This document shows positions 1-8,478 of a stretch of DNA of 64,000 nucleotides, piece after piece. The stretch comes from Actinocatenispora sp036503555. Its GTDB lineage: Bacteria; Actinomycetota; Actinomycetes; Mycobacteriales; Micromonosporaceae. Numbering within the stretch: the first letter of the stretch is position 1; the number at the start of each line of letters is the position of its first letter. The translations under genes were made by a program, and so were the position numbers. Under the pieces are notes generated by a model, which was not told the origin of the DNA, did not search any database, and saw nothing but the letters and a program-made list of their open reading frames with translations. The stretch lies in assembly GCA_036503555.1 (NCBI GenBank), contig DASXWQ010000042.1, positions 124,001-188,000 on the forward strand, given 5' to 3'.

Positions 1-351
1 CCTAACCTGTTCCTGCTCATCGGGCCGAACACCGGGCTCGGCCACACGTCCATGGTGTACATCATCGAGTCCCAGCTGAACTACGTGCTCGACGCACTGT
101 CCAAGATGGACACGTACGGGCTGGCCGCGGTCGAGGTCGAGCCCGGTGCGCAGGACGCGTACAACGAGGCGCTGCAACGGCGGCTCGGCCCGACGGTGTG
201 GAACACCGGCGGCTGCCGCAGCTGGTACCTGGACGAGACCGGCCGCAACACGACGCTCTGGCCGTCGTTCGCCTGGCGGTTCCGCCAGATCACCCGCAGC
301 TTCGACCCGCGCGGCTACCACCTGCGTACCCGAGCGGAGGAGGCGGCATGA
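1..351 (+). CDS. Flavin-containing monooxygenase, C-terminal fragment (window edge)
   Basis: The frame is open from base 1 and ends at the TGA at 349-351, giving 116 visible residues; the 5' part lies outside the window. Residues 4-17 read FLLIGPNTGLGHTS, the C-terminal GPN signature of class B flavin monooxygenases (Baeyer-Villiger / FMO type), which use FAD and NADPH to oxidise ketones or related substrates. The last residues (EEAA) run into the repeat array that follows, and the stop overlaps the first repeat's ATG as ATGA. The downstream hydrolase and SDR on the same strand suggest one pathway: oxidation of a ketone to an ester, hydrolysis, then alcohol oxidation, similar in content to the M. 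tuberculosis mymA operon. The substrate cannot be read from the sequence. Confidence 0.8.
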   Translation, partial: PNLFLLIGPNTGLGHTSMVYIIESQLNYVLDALSKMDTYGLAAVEVEPGAQDAYNEALQRRLGPTVWNTGGCRSWYLDETGRNTTLWPSFAWRFRQITRSFDPRGYHLRTRAEEAA

Positions 352-461
352 GCACCGCCGACGCACTACGTTCCGAGGAGGCGGCATGAGCACCGCCGAC
401 GCACTCCGTTCCGAGGAGGCGGCATGAGCACCGCCGACGCACTCCGTTCCGGGGAGGCGGC
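348..461 (+). repeat. Three tandem 38-bp units, each a coupled 13-codon micro-ORF
   Basis: Identical or near-identical units begin at ATGs 348, 386 and 424, and the next ATG (462) starts the hydrolase. Each unit is ATGAGCACCGCC followed by a spacer ending in GGAGGCGGC. Because 38 is not a multiple of 3, each ATG opens a different frame that stops exactly on the next unit's ATGA (stops at 389, 427 and 465). Each unit therefore encodes the peptide MSTADALRS(E/G)EAA with a GGAGG Shine-Dalgarno for the next start. Units 1 and 2 differ by one base (CTACG/CTCCG), and unit 3 has GGGG in place of GAGG. Confidence 0.9.
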
Positions 462-1358
462 ATGAGCACCGTGACGGCCGACGACGGTACGCCGCTGGCC
501 GTGCGGGTCGCCGGCCCCGCCGACGCCGACCGTACGCTGGTGCTCGCGCACGGCTGGGCGCTGTCGTCGGCCACCTGGGATCCGGTGGTACGACGGGTGG
601 TCCGGGACGATCCGGGGCTGCGCGTGGTGTCGTACGACCAGCGGCACCACGGGCGGTCCGGCCGCGGCACGAGCGCGTTGTCGATCGACCTGCTCGGCGC
701 CGACCTGGCTCGGATCATCGAGGCGACCGCGCCGGACGGCCGGATCGTGCTGGGCGGGCACTCCATGGGCGGGATGACCGTCATGGCGTTCGCCACCGCG
801 TACCCGGATCTGTTGGCGTCCAGAGTGGACGGTGTGGCGCTGGTGTCGACCACGGCCGGCGACCCGGACGCCGCCCCGCCGGCCCTGCTACGTTCGCTGC
901 ACGGACCGGTCGGTGTCGCCGCGCGGCGCTGTCCGAGGCTGGTCGACGCCGTCCGGCGGCTCGCGCCGCCCGCGCTGCCGCAGCACCGGGAGATCATGGC
1001 GCGCATGCTGTTCGGCCCGACCGCCGCGCCGGAGGTGGTCCGCGCCGGCGCCGACGTGATCCACGCCTGCCCGATCCGGACGGTCGCGGAGTTCGTACCG
1101 GTGCTGGAGGCGCACGACAAGCGGGCCGGGCTGGGCGCGCTGTCCGCGCTGCCGGTGCGGATCCTGGTCGGCGACCGGGACCGGCTCACCCCGCCCCGGA
1201 ACGCGCGGTTCCTGGCCGACACGATCGACTCGGCGCGGCTCGCCGTGCTGCCCGGCCGCGGCCACATGCTCACCCTGGAAACCCCGGAAACCGTTGCCAG
1301 TACGCTGATCGCGCTCGCCGCGCGGGAAGGTGGCAAGGATGCGTCGCTCTCTGCGTGA
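462..1358 (+). CDS. Alpha/beta hydrolase (lipase/esterase-like)
   Basis: This 298-residue protein has the alpha/beta-hydrolase fold: an HG oxyanion motif at residues 30-31, the nucleophile elbow GHSMGG with Ser near 101, an acid within GDRD near 240 and a catalytic His within GRGH near 268. There is no signal peptide, so it is probably cytoplasmic. The ATG at 462 follows a GGGGAGG Shine-Dalgarno and overlaps the stop of the last micro-ORF in the preceding repeat (ATGA). Its 3' end overlaps the SDR gene. Between a flavin monooxygenase and an SDR it probably hydrolyses the ester or lactone made by the monooxygenase; that role is inferred from context. Confidence 0.85.
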   Translation: MSTVTADDGTPLAVRVAGPADADRTLVLAHGWALSSATWDPVVRRVVRDDPGLRVVSYDQRHHGRSGRGTSALSIDLLGADLARIIEATAPDGRIVLGGHSMGGMTVMAFATAYPDLLASRVDGVALVSTTAGDPDAAPPALLRSLHGPVGVAARRCPRLVDAVRRLAPPALPQHREIMARMLFGPTAAPEVVRAGADVIHACPIRTVAEFVPVLEAHDKRAGLGALSALPVRILVGDRDRLTPPRNARFLADTIDSARLAVLPGRGHMLTLETPETVASTLIALAAREGGKDASLSA

Positions 1359-2229
1359 CAGCGTGGTGTTCGTGACCGGGCCGGCCCGGGGCATCGGCGA
1401 ACGGACGGCCCGGCTGGCCGCGGCGCGCGGCGCCCGGCTCGCCCTCGCCGGGCTGGAACCGGACCGGTTGCGGGCGCTCGCCGCCGACCTCGGCGACGGA
1501 CACGTGTGGTTCGAGTGCGACGTCACCGACCAGGCGTCCGTCGACGCCGCCGTCGCCGGTACGGTGCGGGCGCTCGGCGGCATCGACACCGTCGTCGCGA
1601 ACGCGGGCATCGCGAACAACGGCACGGTCGCGGTCAACCCGGCCGACGCGCTCGCGCGTACGGTCGAAGTGAACCTCGTCGGGGTGCTGCGCACGGTGTC
1701 GGCGACGCTCCCGGAAGTGTTGTCCCGCAAGGGATACCTGCTGTTGGTGTCGTCCGCGGCGGCGTTCACGATGCTGCCGGGCATGGCGGCCTACTGCGCG
1801 TCCAAGGCCGGCGTCGAGCAGTTCGGCAACGTGCTGCGGCTGGAGGTCGCGCACCACGGCGTCCGCGTCGGGACCGCGCACCCGATCTGGGTGGACACCG
1901 ACATGGTCCGCGACCAGCGGCACGACCTGCGCACGTTCCGCGAGTCGATGCGCAGGCTGCCGTGGCCGCTGTCGGCCACGATGACCACGGAGCAGTGCGC
2001 GCGGTCCATTGTGGACGGCATCGAGCATCGGCGCCGCCGGGTGTACGTGCCGCGCGCGCTCGCCGCCGTCCAGGCCCTGCGTACCGTGTTCACCGGCCCG
2101 CTCGCCGGCGCCGTCCTCACCCGCAAGGCCAGAACCCTTGTCCCCCAACTGGAGGACGAGGTACGCGCGCTCGGCCGGGCCTTCGGCGAGACCAGCGCCG
2201 CCGAGCCCGTCCCGCCGGACCCGCGCTGA
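1339..2229 (+). CDS. Short-chain dehydrogenase/reductase
   Basis: This is a classical SDR of about 296 residues. The nucleotide-binding TGxxxGIG motif is at residues 13-20, NAG at 88-90, the catalytic Ser in VSSA near 138-139 and YCASK (Tyr152, Lys156) in the expected place. It is an NAD(P)-dependent oxidoreductase, likely acting on an alcohol or ketone, and is slightly longer at the C terminus than the family core. I prefer the ATG at 1339 because GGAAGG lies about nine bases upstream; an in-frame GTG at 1330 is possible. The start lies inside the hydrolase gene (ends 1358), so the two are translationally coupled. It converges on the gene at 2240 with a ten-base gap. Confidence 0.85.
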   Translation: MRRSLRDSVVFVTGPARGIGERTARLAAARGARLALAGLEPDRLRALAADLGDGHVWFECDVTDQASVDAAVAGTVRALGGIDTVVANAGIANNGTVAVNPADALARTVEVNLVGVLRTVSATLPEVLSRKGYLLLVSSAAAFTMLPGMAAYCASKAGVEQFGNVLRLEVAHHGVRVGTAHPIWVDTDMVRDQRHDLRTFRESMRRLPWPLSATMTTEQCARSIVDGIEHRRRRVYVPRALAAVQALRTVFTGPLAGAVLTRKARTLVPQLEDEVRALGRAFGETSAAEPVPPDPR

Positions 2230-2239
2230 CCGCCGGGGC

Positions 2240-3214
2240 TCACCGCCTGGCGCCGGGCATTACCGTACCCAGCGGGTACCGCGTCGTGGTCCCGGCGACG
2301 GACGTGCCGGCGACCGGATCGATCGACAGGTACACCACCGGACCGCCGTCGTATCCGACGACGGTGACGCGGTCCGCCTCGTACCGGGTCACCCGCCAGA
2401 GCGAGACGACCACGGTGCGGTCGTCGACGGGTACCGGATGGGCGAGGCCGATGGTGTGCACGACGTGGCCGGTGCCCAGGTCGACGATCCGGATCAGCGG
2501 GCCGGCGTCCACCGCGCCGGTCAGCGCGGCGCTGCGGCCGTCCGGCGAGACCGCGAGGAGGGACACGGAGTCCCCGGCGTCGCCCCACACGAGCTTGCCG
2601 CCCTGACGCTGGGCTCCCCAGGTGACCGCGTCGTCGACCCGCATCGTACGGATGACCCTGCGCGCACGCGGATCGATCATCCGGTACACCCCGGGCCCCT
2701 GCCGCCATCGTTGGTGACCCGGTGTACCGGACGGCGCCGGGCCGGGCGCGCCGAACACGACCTCGCCGCTCGGCAGCACCCCGCTCGGGTCCCGGCTGCC
2801 ACGGAACGCGCAGCCCAGCACGCGCGCGGTCTCGGCCTCACTCAGGTCGTCGTAGAACCGGAGCGCGATGACCGCGCGTTGCCGCGGCGGCAGCGTCCGC
2901 AGTGCCCGCACGAACGCGTCCCGGCGTACCACGTCGTTGGCGGTGTCCTCGCCGGACGCGCGGTCCGGCGGATGCTCCGTGCTGTGTTCCCGGATCCGCC
3001 GGCGGCGCCACCACGAGGTGCACTCGTTGACCATGACGCGCTGGGCGTACGCGTTGGGATCGGTGATCTTCCGCCAGCGCTGCGCGGTGTGCATCAACGC
3101 CGTCTGGAGCAGGTCCTCGGCATGCGGATGGTCGCCGGTCAGCAGGTACCCGAGGCGCATCAGCGTCCCCGACCTCGCCGCCACGAACTCGCCGAAGCCG
3201 TTCAACTCCGCCAC
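2240..3214 (-). pseudogene. SigE-family ECF sigma factor fused to the C-terminal part of a second protein
   Basis: The 324-codon frame begins with a GTG preceded by GGGAGG. Residues 1-75 match sigma region 2 of actinobacterial SigE-family ECF factors (LLTGDHPHAEDLLQ, WRKITDPNAYAQRVMVN). Region 4 starts normally (LPPRQRAVIALRFYDDLSE) but stops at about residue 135, inside the helix-turn-helix (ARVLGC), where the rest of the DNA-recognition helix should follow. From there on (near base 2809) the protein has an unrelated beta-strand-rich, propeller-like sequence (VSPDGRSAAL). This looks like an in-frame deletion joining a sigma gene to its downstream neighbour. It is unlikely to work as a sigma factor because the -35-binding helix is missing. 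Confidence 0.75.
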
Positions 3215-3267
3215 CCGTCACCTCCCAGTCATCCCCTAGGAGTGCGACGGCCCCGCAAAAGGTTCGT

Positions 3268-3519
3268 TCAGCGGGTGCGGCGGCGCCCGGTCAGGCGGTC
3301 GCCCGGGGACGGGATCGGCACCTTGCGCTCGGCCAGCGCCTCGATGACGAACCGGTACTCCCGGGCGTTGGGGTGCCAGATCTCCTCGGCCGGGCTCACC
3401 ACGGCGTCGCCGATGCCGCGCTGGCGCACCCGGGCCGCCAGGGCCACGAGCAGCACCAGCACTCCCGCGAGCACCCCGAAAACGACCAGACCGGCCAGTA
3501 CCTCACGCATGACGGTCAT
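3268..3519 (-). CDS. Small single-pass membrane protein
   Basis: This predicts 83 residues from the ATG at 3519 (a GTG at 3537 is also in frame). One hydrophobic segment at about residues 6-28 is followed by a short basic stretch (RVRQRG), so the C-terminal half (PAEEIWHPNAREYRF) is probably cytoplasmic. The tail ends in GRRRTR. I do not recognise the family. It lies three bases before the end of hrpA on the same strand, but downstream of it, so it may be read on the helicase transcript. Confidence 0.6.
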   Translation of the reverse strand: MTVMREVLAGLVVFGVLAGVLVLLVALAARVRQRGIGDAVVSPAEEIWHPNAREYRFVIEALAERKVPIPSPGDRLTGRRRTR

Positions 3520-3540
3520 GCTACCCGCCGCCGGCACGGC

Positions 3541-6500
3541 TCAGAGCTCGTCGAGTGCGCGCTCGACCCGCCGGTCGGAGATCGGGTACGGCGTGCCGAG
3601 ACCCTGCGCGAAGTAGCTGACGCGCAGCTCCTCCAGCATCCAGCGGATCGCGACGAGCCGCTCGGACCGCGGGTGGCCGGCGGCCGCGTCCGCGTACTCG
3701 CGGGTGAGCTCCTGGACGCGCTGCATCTGCTCGCGGTCCCGGCCTGGGTTGGCGGGCAGCCGGTCGAGCCGCCTGTCGATCGCGGTCAGGTAGCGCGGCA
3801 GGTCGGCGAGCCGCTGCCAGCCGGTCTCGGTGACGAAGCCGGCGTGGACGAGCGCGGCGAGCTGCGCCCTGATGTCGGAGTACGCCGGCAGCAGCAGCAC
3901 GTTGCCGGTGTTGCCGACGCGGCCGAGGATCCGCCGGTGGGTGGCGAGGATCTTCTCGACGGCGGTCAGCGCGCCGAGGACGGTCGGGTTGAGCCCGGCG
4001 CGTACGGCGGCCCGCAGGCGCGCGAACCCCTCCGCGTCGTACACGGCGCCGCCGGCCTCGGCCATCAGCTTGTCGGCGGCGCAGTCGGTGCAGTCGGCGA
4101 GCAGCGCGGTGACGCTGCCGTGCGGGTTCGCCGACAGCGCCAGCTTCGTCGTGTTGGACAGGTTGGCCAGGACGTACTTCGCGGGCGAGGGAACGGTCAG
4201 CAGGATCAGCCGGCGCAACCCGCGCCAGTGCTGCTCCGCCTGCGCCGCAACGGAGTCCGTCAACCGCACCGACACCGAGTCGCCGTCGTCGGAGAGCGCC
4301 GGGTACGCGCGGACGTGCTGGCCGGCGATCGTCCGTTCGTACACGGTGGGCAGGGTGTCGATCGTCCAGTCCCGCAGGCCGGTCCGTTCGATGTCGGGCG
4401 CCGACTCCGACAGCGCGGTACGCGCCTGGTCGGCCAGCTTCTCCTTGAGCGAGGCCAGGTCCTTGCCCTCGGCCAGGACGTGCCCCGCGGTGTCCTCGAC
4501 CCGGTAGTTCGGACGGAGGTGGTCCGGCAGCGCGTCGAGCTGCCAGGCGTCCCGCGGTACGGAGACGCCGAGCATCGCGCGCAACCCACGCTCCACTGTG
4601 GACAGCAGCGGCCCGTCGTCCGGCGAGATCCGGTGCAACAACGCGCGGGCGGTGTCCGGCACCGGCACCAGGTTGCGGCGGATCTGCTTCGGCAGCGACT
4701 TCAGCAGCGCGGTGAGCAGCTCCTCGCGCAGCCCCGGCACCTGCCACTCCAGGTCCTCCGCGCGCACCTGCCCCAGCACCGCCAGCGGCACCCGTACGGT
4801 GACGCCGTCGTCCGCGGCGCCCGGCTCGAACTCGTACGCCAGATCGAGGCGCAGGCCGTTGTGCGACCAGACATCCGGGTACTCGGCGGCGCTGACGTCG
4901 CCGGCGCCGTCGTTCACGAGCATCGCCGCGGTGAACGTCAGCAGGCCCGGCTGCTCGCGCCGGATCTTCTTCCACCAGGCGTCGAAGTGCCGGCCGGACA
5001 CCACGTCGGCGGGGACCCGGCCGTCGTAGAACTCGTACAGCGTCTCGTCGTCGACGAGGATGTCGCGCCGCCGAGCCCGGCTCTCCAGGTCCTCCACCTC
5101 GGCGAGCAGCGCCCGGTTCGCCGCGAAGAAGTCGTGGTGCGTCTCCCAGTCGCCCTCGACGAGCGCGTGCCGGATGAACAGGCCCCGGGACACCTCCGGG
5201 TCGATCCGGCCGTAGTTCACCTTGCGGCGCGGCACGATCGGCACCCCGTAGAGCGTGACCTTCTCGTACGCGACGACCGCGGCCTGCTTCTTCTCCCAGT
5301 GCGGCTCGGAGTACGTGCGCTTGACCAGATGCGTGGCCAGGCGCTCCACAGTGGACGGATCGATGCCGGCGACGACCCGCGCCCACAGCCGGGACGTCTC
5401 GACCAGCTCGGCGGCCATCACCCACTGCGGCGGCTTCTTCGCCAGCGCCGAGCCGGGGAAGATGGCGAACTTCGCGCCCCGCGCGCCCAGATACTCGACC
5501 GGGCCGCGGGTCTGGTTGCGCTTGCGTTCGGTGTCCTTGAGTCCGATGTGCGACAGCAGGCCGGCGAGCAGCGCCTGATGGATCCGGTCCGGCGGCGCGT
5601 CCTGACTGTTGCGGGCGATGCCCATCTGCTGCACCACCTGCTTGAGCTGGCTGTGCAGGTCCTGCCACTCCCGGACGCGCAGGTAGTTGAGATACTCCGC
5701 CCGGCACAGCTTGCGGAACTGGTTGCCGGACAGCTCCTTCTGCTTCTCCCGCACGTACGACCAGAGCTTCAGGTACGCCAGGAAGTCCGACTCCTTGTCG
5801 GCGAACCGGGCGTGCGCCTGCGACGCCTGCTGCTGCGCGTCGCTCGGCCGCTCCCGCGGGTCCTGAATGGACAGTGCCGCGGCGATCACGAGCACCTCGC
5901 CGACCGCGTCGGTACTCTCCGCCTCCAGCACCATCCGCGCCAGCCGCGGGTCGACCGGCAGCTGGGAAAGCTTGCGCCCCAAGGGAGTCAGCCGCCCGTC
6001 CCGCTCGGTGATCGCGCCCAGCTCCTCCAGCAACTGCACGCCGGCCCGGACCTGCCGATGGTCCGGCGGGTCGAGGAACGGGAAGTCGTCGATGTCGCCC
6101 AACTGCGCCGCGGCCATCGCCAGGATCACCGACGCGAGGTTCGTACGCAGGATCTCCGGATCGGTGAACTCGGGGCGGCCGAGGAAGTCCTCCTCGTCGT
6201 ACAGCCGGATGCAGATGCCGTCCGCGGTACGCCCGCAGCGGCCCTTCCGCTGGTTGGCCGACGCCTGCGAGATCGCCTCGATCGGCAGCCGCTGCACCTT
6301 CAACCGGTGGCTGTAGCGGGAGATGCGCGCCGTACCCGGGTCGATGACGTAGCGGATGCCCGGCACCGTCAGCGACGTCTCGGCGACGTTCGTCGCGAGT
6401 ACCACGCGCCGGGCCGAGTGCCGCTGGAACACCCGGTGCTGCTCCGCGGCGGAAAGCCTGGCGTACAAGGGAAGGATCTCGGTGTGCCGCAGCTCCCGCT

Positions 6501-7446
6501 TGCGCAGCGCGTCGGCCGTGTCGCGGATCTCCCGCTCCCCCGACAGGAACACGAGGATGTCGCCGGGCCCCTCCGCCATCAGCTCGTCGACCGCGTCGCT
6601 GATCGCCTGCACCTGGTCGCGCTCGCGGTCGGTGTCCCCGCTCTCCACCGCCCCGGCACTCGCCTCCTCGACGAGCGGCCGGTACCGCACCTCCACCGGG
6701 TACGTCCGCCCCGACACCTCCACCACCGGCGCGTCGCCGAAATGCTCCGAGAAGCGCCCGGTCTCGATGGTGGCCGAGGTGATGACGACCTTGAGGTCGG
6801 GGCGGCTGGGCAGCAGCCGTTTCAGGTACCCGAGCAGGAAGTCGATGTTGAGGCTGCGCTCGTGCGCCTCGTCGATGATGATCGTGTCGTAGCGCCGGAG
6901 CATCCGGTCGCGCTGGATCTCGGCGAGCAGGATGCCGTCGGTCATCAGCTTCACCAGCGTGCGCGGCCCGACCTGGTCGGTGAACCGCACCTGATAGCCG
7001 ACCGCCGAGCCCAGCGTGACGTCCAGTTCCTCGGCGATGCGCTCGGCGACGGTACGGGCGGCGATCCGGCGCGGCTGGGTGTGCCCGATCTGGCCGTGGA
7101 TGCCGCGGCCCAGTTCGAGGCAGATCTTCGGGATCTGGGTGGTCTTGCCCGATCCGGTCTCGCCGGCGACGATCACGACCTGGTGGTCGCGGATCGCCGC
7201 CGCGATCTCGTCCCGGTGCGCGCTGACCGGCAGCTGCTCCGGGTACGTGATGGCGGGCACCGCGGCGCGCCGGTCCGCGACGCGGCGTTCTGCCGCCGCA
7301 ACCTCGCCGGCGAGCCGGGCCAGCCCGGCCTCGCCGCGCGCCGAGTCCAGCCGACGGCCCACCCGACGGCGGTCGGTGAGCATCAGATCACCCAGACGGG
7401 ACTTCAGGTCGGAAAGGGTCGGCGGGGAGGCGGGCGGCGTGTCCAT
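3541..7446 (-). CDS. hrpA: ATP-dependent RNA helicase HrpA
   Basis: This DEAH-box helicase of about 1301 residues is close to the full length of bacterial HrpA (about 1300). Walker A GETGSGKTTQ, the DEAH box IIDEAHERS, SATIETGRF and the RecA-2 motif NVAETSLTVPGI followed by RKGRCGR are all present. The long C-terminal region carries the HA2, OB and HrpA-specific DUF3418 parts. HrpA unwinds RNA and helps rescue stalled or collided ribosomes in E. coli. I chose the ATG at 7446 (MDTPPASP); upstream in-frame starts at 7455-7521 would add a basic, non-conserved extension. Confidence 0.92.
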   Translation of the reverse strand: MDTPPASPPTLSDLKSRLGDLMLTDRRRVGRRLDSARGEAGLARLAGEVAAAERRVADRRAAVPAITYPEQLPVSAHRDEIAAAIRDHQVVIVAGETGSGKTTQIPKICLELGRGIHGQIGHTQPRRIAARTVAERIAEELDVTLGSAVGYQVRFTDQVGPRTLVKLMTDGILLAEIQRDRMLRRYDTIIIDEAHERSLNIDFLLGYLKRLLPSRPDLKVVITSATIETGRFSEHFGDAPVVEVSGRTYPVEVRYRPLVEEASAGAVESGDTDRERDQVQAISDAVDELMAEGPGDILVFLSGEREIRDTADALRKRELRHTEILPLYARLSAAEQHRVFQRHSARRVVLATNVAETSLTVPGIRYVIDPGTARISRYSHRLKVQRLPIEAISQASANQRKGRCGRTADGICIRLYDEEDFLGRPEFTDPEILRTNLASVILAMAAAQLGDIDDFPFLDPPDHRQVRAGVQLLEELGAITERDGRLTPLGRKLSQLPVDPRLARMVLEAESTDAVGEVLVIAAALSIQDPRERPSDAQQQASQAHARFADKESDFLAYLKLWSYVREKQKELSGNQFRKLCRAEYLNYLRVREWQDLHSQLKQVVQQMGIARNSQDAPPDRIHQALLAGLLSHIGLKDTERKRNQTRGPVEYLGARGAKFAIFPGSALAKKPPQWVMAAELVETSRLWARVVAGIDPSTVERLATHLVKRTYSEPHWEKKQAAVVAYEKVTLYGVPIVPRRKVNYGRIDPEVSRGLFIRHALVEGDWETHHDFFAANRALLAEVEDLESRARRRDILVDDETLYEFYDGRVPADVVSGRHFDAWWKKIRREQPGLLTFTAAMLVNDGAGDVSAAEYPDVWSHNGLRLDLAYEFEPGAADDGVTVRVPLAVLGQVRAEDLEWQVPGLREELLTALLKSLPKQIRRNLVPVPDTARALLHRISPDDGPLLSTVERGLRAMLGVSVPRDAWQLDALPDHLRPNYRVEDTAGHVLAEGKDLASLKEKLADQARTALSESAPDIERTGLRDWTIDTLPTVYERTIAGQHVRAYPALSDDGDSVSVRLTDSVAAQAEQHWRGLRRLILLTVPSPAKYVLANLSNTTKLALSANPHGSVTALLADCTDCAADKLMAEAGGAVYDAEGFARLRAAVRAGLNPTVLGALTAVEKILATHRRILGRVGNTGNVLLLPAYSDIRAQLAALVHAGFVTETGWQRLADLPRYLTAIDRRLDRLPANPGRDREQMQRVQELTREYADAAAGHPRSERLVAIRWMLEELRVSYFAQGLGTPYPISDRRVERALDEL

Positions 7447-7530
7447 GTCGCCCGCAAGCATAGGCATCCGCCGACACGCACCGCCCCGGGATTTCCGCCA
7501 CCCCGGCACACGAGCGCCCACCCGGCGGCG

Positions 7531-8478
7531 TCAGGCGCGCTTCTGGTCGCGGTAGTAGCGCTGCGCACCGGGGTGCAGCGGCACCGGATAGGTGTTGATC
7601 GCCGAGCGCGGGTCGAGCTGCCGGCCCTCCGGGTGCGCGCGGGCCAGCCGCGGCTTCGCCACGAACAGCAGCCGGGTCAGCTGGTACGCGGCCTCCTCGC
7701 CGGTGCCGGCCGGCAGGGCGAGGATGTTCGGGATCGAGACGGTCGTCACCGACGACAGCCCGTACGCGTTGGTCGGGATCCAGCCGGACGCGTACACCTC
7801 GCCGTACTGGCTGCGCATGGTGTCGAGGTACTGGCCGAGGTCGAGCAGCCGTACCGGGGTGTCGCCGTCGGTGACGAACTTGGCGACGGCCGGCGCGGGC
7901 AGCCCACCGGAGAAGAAGAACGCGTCGACCACCCCCGCGCGAAGCGCCGCGATCGAGCTGTGCAGGTCGAGGCGGTGCTGCTCGAACCCGCGCAGGGTGA
8001 TGCCGGCCGCGGCGAGCATCCGGGTCGCCACGATCTCGGTACCCGAGCCGGGCGCGCCGGTCGACACCGGCCGGCCGGCGAGCCCGTCCAGGTCGCGCAT
8101 CTGGCTCTGCGCGCGGACGACCAGGTGCACGTAGTCGGAGTAGAGCCCGGCCAGCGCGCGCAGCGGGTACTTCGCGCCGAACGGTGCGCGGCCGGTCTGC
8201 GACTGGTCGGCGACGTCGACGGTGCTGAACGCGAGCCGGGCGCGGCCGTCGCGCAGCCGCTGCTCGTTGTCGGCGGAGCCGCTGGTGATCAGCGTGCCGG
8301 AGCGCCACCGGGTGCGCAGGGTGACGGCGAGCGCCTGGCCGAGCGGCCAGTACACGCCGCCGTCCTCGCCGGCGGCGAGCGGCAGCAGCGGGCGCTCCGG
8401 CTCGCTGTCGGTACAGCCCGGCAGCAGCGCGGCGGCACCCGCCGCGGCCAGCCCGCCGAACAGTCGGCGCCGCTTCAC
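7531..8478 (-). CDS. TAXI-family solute-binding lipoprotein
   Basis: This predicts 315 residues. The GTG at 8478 overlaps the histidine-kinase stop (GTGA). An RRR-led signal sequence is followed by a lipobox (ALLPGC), so the protein is probably exported and lipid-anchored. The sequence matches TRAP-associated extracytoplasmic immunogenic (TAXI) receptors: GEDGGVYWPLGQALA, FSTVDVADQ, STGAPGSGTE and VDAFFFSGG are in order. TAXI proteins bind glutamate- or C4-dicarboxylate-like ligands for TRAP transporters, but no DctQ/DctM membrane gene is nearby. The position as third gene of a two-component operon suggests it presents a ligand to the adjacent sensor kinase rather than to a permease. Confidence 0.88.
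   Translation of the reverse strand: MKRRRLFGGLAAAGAAALLPGCTDSEPERPLLPLAAGEDGGVYWPLGQALAVTLRTRWRSGTLITSGSADNEQRLRDGRARLAFSTVDVADQSQTGRAPFGAKYPLRALAGLYSDYVHLVVRAQSQMRDLDGLAGRPVSTGAPGSGTEIVATRMLAAAGITLRGFEQHRLDLHSSIAALRAGVVDAFFFSGGLPAPAVAKFVTDGDTPVRLLDLGQYLDTMRSQYGEVYASGWIPTNAYGLSSVTTVSIPNILALPAGTGEEAAYQLTRLLFVAKPRLARAHPEGRQLDPRSAINTYPVPLHPGAQRYYRDQKRA

Noticed and set aside
7531..8478. Complete TRAP transporter
   Set aside because: Only the TAXI receptor is present; no DctQ or DctM gene in the window.
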